A stretch of 47,887 nt of DNA from Lachnospiraceae bacterium UBA3273 (GCA_002362385.1 DEUB01000011.1:1-47887), one strand, 5' to 3'. Shown: positions 1 to 8,401, counted from the stretch's first letter. Translations and numbers: made by a program. The notes: a model not told the origin generated them from the letters alone.

Positions 1-36
1 GGATAAAACTACGGAAACTCAAGAATGAATTGTGGC

Positions 37-65
37 TTGAAAATATAGGGAGTGTCGGCTATAAT
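37..65 (+). promoter_or_regulatory. sigma-A type promoter for the lipoprotein gene
   Basis: A -35 box TTGAAA (37-42) and a perfect -10 box TATAAT (60-65) are separated by 17 bases. The predicted transcript would start near 72, just before the AGGAGG ribosome binding site at 80-85. It probably serves the lipoprotein gene and perhaps glyS. Confidence 0.7.
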
Positions 66-92
66 ATTAAGGCAGTATGCAGGAGGTAGATT

Positions 93-683
93 ATGAAAAC
101 AAAAAGAATGTTTTTGGCGGCGGCAGCCTTAAGCTTATTGCTTAGCGGGTGCGGCGCGGTCAATGACGTGGACACAACTACTGTCGTGATAAAAAAAGAT
201 GGCGCTATTGAAGAAAATATTGTTACGGATTTTGATAAAGACTATTATTCCGTTGAAGGCCTTGAACAGATGCTTGGCGAACAGATCCAGGCATATAACC
301 AGACGGCCGGAGCGGATACGGTAAAGCTTCTCAGTGTAGAAGAAAAGGAAGGGGAAAACCGGGTAAAGGCAAAGATCGCTTATTCAGCCGGAGAGGATTA
401 TTCACAGATTCACAACCAGGTGTTTTTTTGCGGGACGGTATCCGACGCTTATAACGCGGGATATGCCTTTGTGCCGATGATCGACCAGGAGTCGGGAGCG
501 GCGGTTTCCGAAGGGGATATTTTGGAACTGGGGAGCAAAAAGATCGTCATTTCCGAAGAGGCGGTAAACATCAACGTTTCCGGAAAGATATCCCATGTGA
601 GCGAAGGCGTGTCGCTTATGGATAAAAAGACGGCTGTTTTGCCTGACGACGGGGAAAAATTATCTTATGTCATTTATGAATAA
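93..683 (+). CDS. Putative lipoprotein of unknown function
   Basis: The 196-residue product starts with a lipoprotein signal peptide: basic MKTKR, a hydrophobic run, then the lipobox LLSGC with the lipidated Cys near residue 20. It should be exported and anchored to the outer face of the membrane. The rest is hydrophilic, mixed alpha/beta in character, with no catalytic motif I recognise. Start ATG is supported by AGGAGG seven bases upstream and by a good promoter at 37-65. glyS begins 47 bases downstream with no terminator between, so the two may share a transcript, although nothing suggests a shared function. Similar small lipoproteins are common in Lachnospiraceae, but I cannot assign a role. 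Confidence 0.8.
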   Translation: MKTKRMFLAAAALSLLLSGCGAVNDVDTTTVVIKKDGAIEENIVTDFDKDYYSVEGLEQMLGEQIQAYNQTAGADTVKLLSVEEKEGENRVKAKIAYSAGEDYSQIHNQVFFCGTVSDAYNAGYAFVPMIDQESGAAVSEGDILELGSKKIVISEEAVNINVSGKISHVSEGVSLMDKKTAVLPDDGEKLSYVIYE

Positions 684-730
684 AAAGAATTTCTGAAGAG
701 ATAAAACGAAAGCGGAAAGAGGAGAGAGAG

Positions 731-2119
731 ATGGAAAAATCATTAGAAAAAATCGTAGCTTTGGCAAAGTCCAGAGGCTTTGTATATCCCGGCAGCGAGA
801 TTTACGGCGGCCTTGCCAATACATGGGATTACGGCAATCTGGGCGTTGAACTGAAAAATAATGTCAAAAAGGCATGGTGGCAGAAGTTTGTGATGGAAAA
901 CCCTTACAATGTGGGCGTTGACTGCGCGATCCTCATGAATCCCCAGACCTGGGTGGCCAGCGGACATCTGGCAGGCTTTTCGGATCCTTTAATGGATTGT
1001 AAGGAATGTCATGAGCGTTTCCGTGCGGATAAGATCATCGAGGATTACTGTGCAGAAAAAGGCATTGCATTAGAAAAGCCCATCGATGCTTTCAGCAAGG
1101 AAGAAATGCAGGCCTTTATCGCAGAAAAACAGATTCCCTGTCCTACCTGCGGCAAGCATAACTTTACGGAGCTTCGCGAATTCAACCTGATGTTCAAGAC
1201 ATTCCAGGGCGTGACGGAGGATGCCAAGAACACCGTTTATTTAAGGCCGGAGACGGCTCAGGGCATTTTCGTAAACTTTAAGAACGTACAGAGGACTTCA
1301 AGAAAGAAGATCCCTTTCGGTATCGGACAGATCGGCAAGTCCTTCCGCAACGAGATCACGCCGGGCAACTTTACCTTCCGTACAAGGGAGTTTGAACAGA
1401 TGGAACTGGAATTTTTCTGTGAGCCGGGCACGGATCTGGAGTGGTTTAAATACTGGAGACAGTTCTGCATCGACTGGCTGAAATCCCTTGGCATGAAGGA
1501 TGAAGAGATGCGGGCAAGGGATCATGCGCCTGAGGAACTGTGTTTCTATTCCAAGGGCACGACTGATATTGAGTTTTTATTCCCCTTTGGCTGGGGCGAG
1601 CTTTGGGGCATTGCGGACAGGACGGATTATGACCTGACCCAGCATCAGAATACTTCCGGACAGGATATGAGCTACTTTGACGACACAAAGGGCGAGAAAT
1701 ACATTCCGTATGTTATTGAACCTTCTTTGGGCGCTGACCGCGTGGTTCTGGCTTTCCTCTGCGCAGCTTATGACGAGGAGGAGATCGGCGAAGGCGACGT
1801 GCGTACCGTCCTTCATTTCCATCCGGTACTGGCTCCCGTTAAGATCGGCGTGCTGCCTTTGTCCAAGAAATTAAATGAAGGCGCAGAAGCCGTTTTTGCA
1901 CAGCTTTCCAAGAAATACAACTGTGAATTTGACGACAGGGGCAATATCGGTAAGAGATACCGCCGCCAGGACGAGATCGGAACTCCCTTCTGCGTTACCT
2001 ATGATTTCGATTCCGAGACCGACGGATGCGTAACGGTCCGCCACAGGGATACCATGGAACAGGAACGTGTTGCCATCAAGGACCTGGATGCATATTTTGC
2101 AGAGAAGTTCACATTCTGA
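731..2119 (+). CDS. glyS: Glycyl-tRNA synthetase, single-subunit (class II) form
   Basis: Charges tRNA-Gly in the cytoplasm. The 462-residue length fits the homodimeric alpha2 GlyRS found in many Gram-positive and archaeal lineages, not the separate glyQ/glyS type. Class II motifs are visible: the N-terminal VYPGSEIYGG and WDYGNLGVELKNNVK block, the YLRPETAQGIF block, motif 2 around SFRNEITPGNFTFRTREFEQMELEFF, motif 3 around PSLGADRVVLAFL, and the C-terminal anticodon-binding domain from about residue 365. An insertion with CxxC pairs (CKECHERF and CPTCGKHNF) is typical of the family and may bind zinc. Start ATG follows a GAGGAGAG ribosome binding site. No T-box leader fits in the 47-base gap upstream. 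Confidence 0.97.
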   Translation: MEKSLEKIVALAKSRGFVYPGSEIYGGLANTWDYGNLGVELKNNVKKAWWQKFVMENPYNVGVDCAILMNPQTWVASGHLAGFSDPLMDCKECHERFRADKIIEDYCAEKGIALEKPIDAFSKEEMQAFIAEKQIPCPTCGKHNFTELREFNLMFKTFQGVTEDAKNTVYLRPETAQGIFVNFKNVQRTSRKKIPFGIGQIGKSFRNEITPGNFTFRTREFEQMELEFFCEPGTDLEWFKYWRQFCIDWLKSLGMKDEEMRARDHAPEELCFYSKGTTDIEFLFPFGWGELWGIADRTDYDLTQHQNTSGQDMSYFDDTKGEKYIPYVIEPSLGADRVVLAFLCAAYDEEEIGEGDVRTVLHFHPVLAPVKIGVLPLSKKLNEGAEAVFAQLSKKYNCEFDDRGNIGKRYRRQDEIGTPFCVTYDFDSETDGCVTVRHRDTMEQERVAIKDLDAYFAEKFTF

Positions 2120-2198
2120 TCAATAAGAAGGAAAGCCGGTCCCTGCACAGTAAAGGCGCTGCAGGAGTATGGAAAGATAACGGCATGAATAAAAACAG

Positions 2199-2231
2199 GG
2201 GATACGTGGGGAAACCGTGTATCCCTTTTTT
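2199..2231 (+). terminator. Rho-independent terminator after glyS
   Basis: GGGATAC (2199-2205) pairs with GTATCCC (2219-2225). The stem extends inward to 11 pairs, including two G-U pairs, with a five-base loop, and is followed by six T residues (2226-2231). It separates glyS from the GtrA-family gene. Confidence 0.85.
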
Positions 2232-2244
2232 ATGAGGAACGGAT

Positions 2245-2730
2245 ATGAAGGAAAAATATAAGGCCTTTATGGAAGGACTGCCAAAGGAAAAAAGGGAAAA
2301 GCTGGAGGCTTTGATACAGTTTATCAAGTTCGGGATGGTCGGCGGGTTTAATACCGTTTTAACTTATGTCATGGTAAACGTTATGTTCTATGTATGGGGG
2401 ATCAATGAGCAGATCGGAAATCTGACGGCCTTTATCATCACGGTTTTTATTTCCTATATGGTAAACAGCCGGTTTGTATTTAACGAGACCGCCGGGAACC
2501 AGTCATTTTTAAAGGGGTTAGTCAAAGTATATATTTCTTATTCCATAACGGGGCTTTTCATAACGGGCGCATTGTTATATATTGAAAAAAATTTTCTGGC
2601 AATCCCACTTTATATCGGGTCTTTTGCGAATATTTTCATTACGGTCCCCATCAATTTCGTTCTGAATAAATTTTGGGCTTACAGGTCAAAAGGCGATAAA
2701 AAGCCGGAAATCAGGCAGGACCCCGGATGA
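2245..2730 (+). CDS. GtrA-family membrane protein
   Basis: The 161-residue product has four hydrophobic helices: about residues 27-50 (FIKFGMVGGFNTVLTYVMVNV), 57-76, 88-107 and 117-137. It ends with the basic LNKFWAYRSKG motif typical of the GtrA/DPMS-like family (PF04138). Family members are thought to flip or hold undecaprenyl-linked sugars during surface polysaccharide glycosylation. No glycosyltransferase neighbour is present, so the substrate cannot be inferred. The start ATG has a GAGGAAC ribosome binding site just after the glyS terminator. The family call rests on the topology and on the GGFNT and N-K-FWAY signatures. Confidence 0.85.
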   Translation: MKEKYKAFMEGLPKEKREKLEALIQFIKFGMVGGFNTVLTYVMVNVMFYVWGINEQIGNLTAFIITVFISYMVNSRFVFNETAGNQSFLKGLVKVYISYSITGLFITGALLYIEKNFLAIPLYIGSFANIFITVPINFVLNKFWAYRSKGDKKPEIRQDPG

Positions 2731-2766
2731 AGGAAAAATTTGCCGCATTTTCATTGCAGCAAAAAA

Positions 2767-2801
2767 ATATGTCAAAGAATTTCATAAATTTTTTGACATA
2801 T
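2767..2801. promoter_or_regulatory. Long perfect-arm inverted repeat overlapping the alaS -35 box
   Basis: Bases 2767-2782 pair with 2786-2801 through 16 positions (one G-U pair), leaving a three-base loop. The core arms are ATATGTCAAA and TTTGACATAT. The right arm contains the alaS -35 box TTGACA. No T-run follows on the plus strand, so it is a poor terminator for GtrA-gene transcripts. On the minus strand it is followed by T residues, but no minus-strand gene is nearby. It may be an operator or a structured leader element. Confidence 0.6.
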
Positions 2802-2821
2802 GGAAGAAAAAATTATAAAAT
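2793..2821 (+). promoter_or_regulatory. Promoter for alaS
   Basis: A consensus -35 TTGACA (2793-2798) lies 17 bases before TAAAAT (2816-2821), which matches the -10 consensus at five of six positions. The start of transcription would be near 2828, giving a leader of about 40 bases. That is too short for a T-box. Confidence 0.7.
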
Positions 2822-2868
2822 TATAAAGTTATAAATGCTATATAAGATGATTTTTGGAGGAAACAGAC

Positions 2869-5508
2869 GTGAAAGCTTATGGAGTAAACGAACTGAGAAA
2901 AATGTTTTTGGAGTTTTTCGAGAGCAAGGGACATCTTGCCATGAAGAGTTTTTCTCTGGTGCCGCATAACGATAATTCTTTATTATTGATAAATTCCGGT
3001 ATGGCGCCTTTAAAGCCGTATTTTACCGGGCAGGAGATTCCGCCGAGGAGGAGGGTAACCACCTGTCAGAAATGTATCCGTACCGGAGATATTGAAAATA
3101 TCGGAAAGACGGCCCGCCACGGCACATTTTTTGAAATGCTGGGCAATTTCTCTTTCGGGGATTATTTTAAGCATGAAGCCATTGCATGGACCTGGGAGTT
3201 TTTGACGGAAACGGTGGGACTTGATAAGGACAGGCTGTATCCTTCCGTATATGAAAATGATGACGAGGCCTTTGAGATCTGGGAGAAGGAGATCGGCGTT
3301 CCCAAGGAAAGGATCTTCCGCTTCGGCAAGGAGGACAATTTCTGGGAGCACGGTTCAGGCCCCTGCGGTCCCTGTTCCGAGGTTTATTATGACAGAGGCG
3401 AAAAATACGGATGCGGAAAGCCCGGCTGTACCGTAGGCTGTGACTGCGACCGTTATATCGAGGTATGGAACAACGTATTTACCCAGTTTGACAATGACGG
3501 AAAGGGCAATTATTCCGAGCTGGAGCAGAAGAATATCGATACCGGCATGGGCCTTGAAAGGCTGGCTGCCGTTGTACAGGATGTGGACTCCATTTTTGAC
3601 GTGGATACGATCCTGGCCCTGCGCAGCAAGGTATGTGAGCTTTCAGGGAAGGAATACAAAAAGGAATATAAATGGGATGTATCCATCCGTATCGTAACGG
3701 ACCATATCCGTTCCGCCACTTTTATGATCTCCGACGGCATTATGCCTACCAATGAAGGAAGGGGCTATGTGCTGCGCCGTATTATCCGCCGTGCCGCAAG
3801 ACATGGAAAGCTTTTAGGCATTGACGGGGCTTTTCTTTCCAAATTGAGCGAGACGGTCATTGAAGGCAGCAGGGACGGTTATCCGGAGCTGGAGGAAAAG
3901 AAAGAATTTATTTTTAATGTATTAGATCAGGAAGAGAGCAAGTTCGCAAAGACCATCGACCAGGGACTTTCCATTTTAAATGAAATGGAGCAGGCTATGG
4001 AGAAGGAAGGTAAAAAAGAGCTTTCCGGCGCGGACGCGTTCAAATTATATGACACTTACGGTTTTCCCTTGGACCTTACCACGGAGATTCTGGAGGAAAA
4101 GGGCTTTAGCGTGGATAACGCAGGTTTTGAAGCTGCCATGACTAAGCAGAAGGATAAAGCCAGAAAAGCCCGTAAGACAACCAACTATATGGGCGCCGAC
4201 GTAACGGTCTATGAATCCATTGATCCAAGCATCACAACGGAGTTTGTAGGCTATGATAAGCTGACACATGAGTCAAAGATTACCGTCCTTACAACGGAAA
4301 CAGAGCTGGCAGAGGCTTTGACGGACGGGCAGACGGGAACCATTATTGTAGAGGAAACGCCTTTTTACGCCACCATGGGCGGACAGAACGGAGACACCGG
4401 TGTGATTACCGTGAAGGACGGAGAGTTTGAGGTTAAGGATACCGTAAAGCTCTTGGGCGGAAAGGTAGGACATATCGGCACCGTGACCAGAGGAATGCTG
4501 AAGGTGGGCGATATTGCGACATTATCCGTAGATGCCTTAAAGAGAGGCGATACATGTAAAAACCACAGTGCCACCCATCTGCTTCAAAAGGCGCTCAGGA
4601 CTGTTCTGGGCAGTCATGTAGAGCAGGCAGGCTCTTATGTGGACGGAGAAAGACTGCGTTTTGACTTTTCCCATTTTTCCGCTATGACGCCGGAAGAACT
4701 GGAAAAGGTAGAAAATATCGTGAATGAAAAGATCGCGGAGAATATCGTGGTCGACACACAGGTCATGACTATGGAGGAAGCGAAGAAAACCGGAGCTATG
4801 GCGCTTTTCGGCGAAAAATACGGCGATACCGTAAGAGTTGTTATGATGGGAGATTTTTCAAAAGAATTCTGCGGCGGTACCCATGTAAAAAATACGGGTG
4901 CCATCGGAGCCTTTAAGATCCTTTCCGAGTCCGGCGTTGCGGCAGGAGTAAGACGTATTGAAGCCCTGACCGGAAACGGCGTTATGAAGTATTACAAAGA
5001 GATGGAAGATAAGCTGCACGAGGTTGCCAAAGCCCTAAAGGCCACACCTGCAAATGTTGTGGAGAAGGCGGAGCATCTTTTGGCTGAGAACAAGGCTCTG
5101 CACGGCGAACTGGAATCCATGAAATCCAAGGCTGCGAAGGATGCCTTGGGCGATGTCATGAACCAGGTAACGGAAGTGAAGGGCGTGAAGCTTCTGGCTG
5201 CAAAGGTATCCGGCGTGGATATGAACGGTCTGCGGGATTTGGGAGACCAGTTAAAGGAAAAACTGGGCGAAGGCGTGATCTTACTGGCTTCCGATCTGGA
5301 GGGCAAGGTAAATCTGGTGGCTATGGCTACGGAAGATGCAATGAAGAAGGGCGCCCATGCAGGAAACCTCATTAAAGGCATTGCCGGGCTGGTAGGCGGT
5401 GGTGGCGGCGGCCGTCCCAACATGGCACAGGCGGGAGGCAAAAATCCAGACGGAATCGAAGCTGCCATTGCGGAAGCTAAGAAGGTGCTGGACGGACAGA
5501 TTGTATAA
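2869..5508 (+). CDS. alaS: Alanyl-tRNA synthetase
   Basis: Charges tRNA-Ala and edits mischarged Ser and Gly. The 879-residue length is normal. The class II catalytic core occupies about residues 1-240 (FFESKGHLAMKSFSLVPHNDNSLLLINSGMAPLKPYF, RHGTFFEMLGNFSFGDYF, ERIFRFGKEDNFWEHGSGPCGPCSE). The tRNA-recognition domain follows with SDGIMPTNEGRGYVLRRIIRRA. The editing domain carries the HSATHLL and CGGTH zinc motifs. The C-terminal DHHA1-like domain ends with the GGGGGGRPNMAQAGG signature. I place the start at GTG 2869, eight bases after GGAGG (2856-2860). An upstream in-frame TTG at 2854 sits on the ribosome binding site and is unlikely. The gene has its own promoter. Confidence 0.97.
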   Translation: MKAYGVNELRKMFLEFFESKGHLAMKSFSLVPHNDNSLLLINSGMAPLKPYFTGQEIPPRRRVTTCQKCIRTGDIENIGKTARHGTFFEMLGNFSFGDYFKHEAIAWTWEFLTETVGLDKDRLYPSVYENDDEAFEIWEKEIGVPKERIFRFGKEDNFWEHGSGPCGPCSEVYYDRGEKYGCGKPGCTVGCDCDRYIEVWNNVFTQFDNDGKGNYSELEQKNIDTGMGLERLAAVVQDVDSIFDVDTILALRSKVCELSGKEYKKEYKWDVSIRIVTDHIRSATFMISDGIMPTNEGRGYVLRRIIRRAARHGKLLGIDGAFLSKLSETVIEGSRDGYPELEEKKEFIFNVLDQEESKFAKTIDQGLSILNEMEQAMEKEGKKELSGADAFKLYDTYGFPLDLTTEILEEKGFSVDNAGFEAAMTKQKDKARKARKTTNYMGADVTVYESIDPSITTEFVGYDKLTHESKITVLTTETELAEALTDGQTGTIIVEETPFYATMGGQNGDTGVITVKDGEFEVKDTVKLLGGKVGHIGTVTRGMLKVGDIATLSVDALKRGDTCKNHSATHLLQKALRTVLGSHVEQAGSYVDGERLRFDFSHFSAMTPEELEKVENIVNEKIAENIVVDTQVMTMEEAKKTGAMALFGEKYGDTVRVVMMGDFSKEFCGGTHVKNTGAIGAFKILSESGVAAGVRRIEALTGNGVMKYYKEMEDKLHEVAKALKATPANVVEKAEHLLAENKALHGELESMKSKAAKDALGDVMNQVTEVKGVKLLAAKVSGVDMNGLRDLGDQLKEKLGEGVILLASDLEGKVNLVAMATEDAMKKGAHAGNLIKGIAGLVGGGGGGRPNMAQAGGKNPDGIEAAIAEAKKVLDGQIV

Positions 5509-5545
5509 TTTAGGGGAAAATCCATCGCGTAAACTGAAAAAACAG

Positions 5546-5573
5546 TTGACGGATGCATATTTTGTGCTATAAT
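5546..5573 (+). promoter_or_regulatory. Promoter for rpsU
   Basis: TTGACG (5546-5551) and a perfect TATAAT (5568-5573) are spaced by 16 bases. This gives a strong predicted promoter about 85 bases upstream of the S21 start codon. Confidence 0.75.
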
Positions 5574-5657
5574 TTTAAATGTGCATATATGATTGCATAA
5601 TATTTTACCCAGCAGTCGTTTAACGTGAAGGGACTGAAGGGAGGTCAGGTGTGATTT

Positions 5658-5834
5658 ATGTCAAACGTAATCGTAAAAGAGAACGAGACTTTAGATAGCG
5701 CTTTACGCCGTTTTAAAAGAAGCTGTGCAAAAGCCGGTATTCAGCAGGAAATTCGTAAAAGAGAACATTACGAAAAACCCAGCGTAAAACGTAAGAAAAA
5801 ATCTGAAGCAGCACGAAAACGCAAATACAATTAA
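5658..5834 (+). CDS. rpsU: 30S ribosomal protein S21
   Basis: A 58-residue basic protein begins MSNVIVKENETLDSALRRFK, continues through the family signature RRFKRSCAKAGIQQEIRKREHYEKP and ends in a lysine/arginine-rich tail (KRKKKSEAARKRKYN). This matches bacterial S21, a small-subunit protein that contacts the anti-Shine-Dalgarno region of 16S rRNA. The length and composition are normal. A GGGAGG ribosome binding site lies 13 bases upstream of the ATG, slightly farther than usual. A strong promoter precedes the gene and a strong terminator follows, so it is probably monocistronic. Confidence 0.96.
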   Translation: MSNVIVKENETLDSALRRFKRSCAKAGIQQEIRKREHYEKPSVKRKKKSEAARKRKYN

Positions 5835-5836
5835 TC

Positions 5837-5873
5837 AAATTCTCCGGCTTTTAGCCGGGGAGTTTCTTTTTTT
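5837..5873 (+). terminator. Rho-independent terminator of rpsU
   Basis: A GC-rich stem built on CTCCGGCT/AGCCGGGG with a TTT loop extends outward through A-T pairs to 5837 and 5865. It is followed by seven T residues (5867-5873). Confidence 0.92.
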
Positions 5874-5948
5874 ACGGATATTGTGATAAAGAGTAGTCAT
5901 ATTCTTTTATGGAGAAGATTATGAAAATGTACATGACGGAGGTATATT

Positions 5949-6548
5949 ATGTGGACACGTCAGATTTTGGGAACAGAATTGATATATCTTGTGGAATGCT
6001 TTATTTTATATAGCTTTATCGGATGGGTAGTAGAATCCTTATATATGTCCTTCTGTAACAGGAAGTGGACCAACAGAGGTTTTATTTTCGGCCCCTTTTG
6101 TCCTATTTATGGATTTGGAGGCGTTTTGGGGTACATAATCATGCATCCTTTGGGAGGGCATCTGATCGGGCTCTATTTTTTCGGCGCCGCTTTGGCCACT
6201 ACCTTTGAATATCTGGTGGGGATCCTGATGAGAAAGGTCCTGCATCAGATCTGGTGGGATTACAACGAAAAGCCTTTCAATTACAAAGGGATCATTTGTC
6301 TGGAAAGCAGTATAGCATGGGGGTTTTACGCCATCATTATCGTCAAATTCCTAAACCAGAGGATGATGAGCCTTGTTACAAGGGTCCCTTTCAGAGTCGG
6401 CGTTCGTTTGTGCCAGATCATCATCTTATATTATTTTTTGGATTTTATTTATCATTTCTTAAAGGCGAGAGGACATGAGATAGATTTAAAAGCGCCGGGC
6501 AGAAAAATAAAAGATGTATATTATAATTTAAGGGAAAGATGGAGTTAG
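5949..6548 (+). CDS. Putative ABC-transporter type IV / CmpB-like membrane protein
   Basis: The 199-residue integral membrane protein begins with a helix (LVECFILYSFIGWVVESLYMSF) followed by NRKWTNRGFIFGPFCPIYGFGGV. These are the hallmark motifs of the 'putative ABC-transporter type IV' (CmpB-like, PF06541) family common in Firmicutes. Four or five membrane segments are visible, and the C-terminus is basic (KAPGRKIKDVYYNLRERWS). No ATPase or binding protein is adjacent, so a transporter role is only a family label. The start ATG follows ATGACGGAGGTATATT with a GGAGG site. It reads convergently towards the nitroreductase gene. Confidence 0.8.
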   Translation: MWTRQILGTELIYLVECFILYSFIGWVVESLYMSFCNRKWTNRGFIFGPFCPIYGFGGVLGYIIMHPLGGHLIGLYFFGAALATTFEYLVGILMRKVLHQIWWDYNEKPFNYKGIICLESSIAWGFYAIIIVKFLNQRMMSLVTRVPFRVGVRLCQIIILYYFLDFIYHFLKARGHEIDLKAPGRKIKDVYYNLRERWS

Positions 6549-6585
6549 GTCCGTCTTTCCCTTTATCATACTCGGTATAAACAAT

Positions 6586-7254
6586 TCAGTGATCGGTATC
6601 CCACTGAAAATTTTCCATACCCGCACCTAATTCAAAATGATATTTTGCAAGTCCCAGATCTGCTCCTGTGAAAATACCATTATCACAGGTTATTTTTACA
6701 TACCTGTCATATCCTTTTATGGAAAAAGCCTGTTTGTTCAATGCAGTGGGGGCGAGCAATACGGCTTCAACACCCTTTCGAAACCACTCGGGCGCCTTTC
6801 CATCATAGCTGGCGATATCTTCATAGGATTTTGATTTGTGGGCTGTTCCCTGATTTGTTCCATAGCCTACGGCTATGATGCCGATCACTTTGTTTTTTCC
6901 GGCCTTTTCATTTAATTTTTTGCGATTAAAGGTTCCGCCTACCCACCATGTATTCAAACCCAGAGTCTGGGCGTAGAGCATCAGATCTGCGCCACAGTAT
7001 CCAAGCTTCTCATCCAGGTTGGGTGTGTCTGGTCCGGACAGAACAAAGTAATTTTTAACGCCTTTTGCCAGAAACAATTTTATAAGGGCGTTGAAAGCGG
7101 AAGTGTCGTTTGTATTTAACCGGATCGTCAGATGAAATTTGTCATTATTTTCTTCAATTCGATAAATCAGCTGTTCCGTAACATCTGACTCCAGAGATAT
7201 GTCCGTATATTTACGGACCGTATGTCTTTTTTTCATTGCTTCTTCCATTGTCAT
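6586..7254 (-). CDS. Nitroreductase-family protein
   Basis: The 222-residue protein has the N-terminal signature MEEAMKKRHTVRKYTDISLESDV, the RRSxRxY-like FMN-contact block of the nitroreductase superfamily. A central GYCGADLMLYAQTLGLNTWWVGGTFNRKKL block matches the dimer/flavin helix. VIGIIAVGYG and an ALNKQAF-like LLAPTALNKQAFSI region complete the fold. The predicted role is an FMN-dependent NAD(P)H oxidoreductase in the cytoplasm, substrate unknown. Its ATG overlaps the stop of the upstream marR gene (ATGA, 7251-7254). The two are therefore translationally coupled, and the regulator probably controls both. Confidence 0.88.
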   Translation of the reverse strand: MTMEEAMKKRHTVRKYTDISLESDVTEQLIYRIEENNDKFHLTIRLNTNDTSAFNALIKLFLAKGVKNYFVLSGPDTPNLDEKLGYCGADLMLYAQTLGLNTWWVGGTFNRKKLNEKAGKNKVIGIIAVGYGTNQGTAHKSKSYEDIASYDGKAPEWFRKGVEAVLLAPTALNKQAFSIKGYDRYVKITCDNGIFTGADLGLAKYHFELGAGMENFQWDTDH

Positions 7255-7694
7255 AAGCTGTTTTCCTCCTTGATCTGATTCATTCTTTTCGCTTTTTGTG
7301 TAACGGCGGCCAGTGTTTTCGCAAATTCGTCGGTTTCTTTTTGGGAAAGTTCTATGTTAATAGTTTCTAACCATTTTTTTTGAATCTGTGAGATCATATT
7401 GCGGTATATATAGGCTTCGTCAGTCAGATATATGTTTTTGGAGCGTTTATCGGAAACACCCGGTTTTCTAAGAATAAGTCCCTTTTTTTCCATTCCCTGT
7501 ATGGTTCTTGCAGTAGCGGCCTTATCTATGCAGTATTCTTTTACAAGGTCATCCTGGGTAATGCCGTCTTTTCGGTACAGGGAGGCCAGGTACATAAGTT
7601 CCGTTGCAGTAATATTTGTACCCTCCAGTTCATGGTTGAGAAATAAATGAAATTGTCTGTAAAGGATGCTTATATTCTTTCCGATTTCGTGCAT
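7251..7694 (-). CDS. MarR-family transcriptional regulator
   Basis: The 147-residue protein has MarR architecture. Helical dimerisation ends flank a winged helix-turn-helix: TATELMYLASLYRKDGITQDDLVKEYCIDKAATARTIQGMEKKGLILRKPGVSDKRSKNIYLTDEA. The basic wing DKRSKNIYLT is characteristic. It is the first gene of a two-gene unit with the nitroreductase, overlapping it by four bases, so it probably senses a compound handled by that enzyme. A perfect 14-base palindrome covers its own -35 box (7737-7750), pointing to autorepression. The start ATG has an AAGGAGAAAG ribosome binding site on the minus strand. Confidence 0.92.
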   Translation of the reverse strand: MHEIGKNISILYRQFHLFLNHELEGTNITATELMYLASLYRKDGITQDDLVKEYCIDKAATARTIQGMEKKGLILRKPGVSDKRSKNIYLTDEAYIYRNMISQIQKKWLETINIELSQKETDEFAKTLAAVTQKAKRMNQIKEENSL

Positions 7695-7720
7695 ATTTCT
7701 TTCTCCTTGTTTTATGGATT

Positions 7721-7750
7721 AGAATATCACAATAATGTTGACATGTCAAC
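7721..7750 (-). promoter_or_regulatory. marR promoter with overlapping palindromic operator
   Basis: Read on the minus strand, TTGACA (complement of 7744-7749) is followed after 17 bases by TATTCT (complement of 7721-7726). The -35 box is embedded in the perfect palindrome GTTGACATGTCAAC (7737-7750). This arrangement suits repression by the MarR-type regulator encoded just downstream. Confidence 0.75.
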
Positions 7751-7888
7751 TATTCTGGCAGGGATCGTACTTATAAAATTTATGTTATTAGTAGCTTTGC
7801 GCTGTTATTTTACCGAAAATATGCCGATAAGAAATAAAAGCTGTAAGTAAACGGATTTATATTATGAAACAACGAGGAGGCTTGTCTT

Positions 7889-8401
7889 ATGTCAATGAAT
7901 ATAACAGGGGATTTTGTTCACGATTTCTTATATGGATCAAACGGTGCAAAAGAAAATAAATCGGAAAACAGTAAGGTATTGGATCATGATTCTGTCAATG
8001 ACGGAAACCAAAAGACAGAAAGAGCGGATCGCTTTTTGGCGGAACACGACAGACTTTATGCGGAACAAATGGCTGCCGTTACCGAAAACATTGTGGAGGG
8101 AATGGCGGTAGCACAGGAAATTGCAAGGCGGATGTCTGGCGGGGCGAAGGTCTCGCAGTCTGATGAAAACAATCTGATGCAATATGATATGAGGATGTAT
8201 ATGGCGGCAAAAAACGCACAGATAATGGCTCAGAGAAAAAAGGATATGTCAGATGAATCCCTGATAGAGGAATTTGTAAAAAAGCATGCGGATGACAGAA
8301 AGGATTGGACGACTGAACTGAATGACAAATTAATAAAAGCGGACCTGGGACCCGGTGCCGATTCCGACGTATCCGAAAGAGGAATCGATATTTCTTTATG
8401 A
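7889..8401 (+). CDS. Uncharacterised soluble protein
   Basis: The 170-residue protein has no signal peptide or membrane segment and is charged and mostly helical. A helix-rich core spans about residues 50-130 (RFLAEHDRLYAEQMAAVTENIVEGMAVAQEIARRM, then MYMAAKNAQIMAQRKK). A glycine-poor acidic tail ends GADSDVSERGIDISL. I do not recognise a family. ATG has a good GAGGAGG ribosome binding site (start MSMNITGDF). It stands alone between the divergent marR unit and dacA, with its own AT-rich upstream region. Similar proteins may exist in Lachnospiraceae, but nothing here indicates function. Confidence 0.75.
   Translation: MSMNITGDFVHDFLYGSNGAKENKSENSKVLDHDSVNDGNQKTERADRFLAEHDRLYAEQMAAVTENIVEGMAVAQEIARRMSGGAKVSQSDENNLMQYDMRMYMAAKNAQIMAQRKKDMSDESLIEEFVKKHADDRKDWTTELNDKLIKADLGPGADSDVSERGIDISL

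Noticed and set aside
684..730. T-box riboswitch upstream of glyS or alaS
   Set aside because: The leaders are only about 40-50 bases and the conserved T-box sequence was not found.
2767..2801. Rho-independent terminator for the GtrA-family gene
   Set aside because: No T-run follows the stem on the plus strand and its right arm carries the alaS -35 box.
4992..5558. Long antisense reading frame opposite the end of alaS
   Set aside because: It mirrors the coding frame of a certain gene, has a low-complexity Ser/Pro/Ala-rich product and no ribosome binding site.
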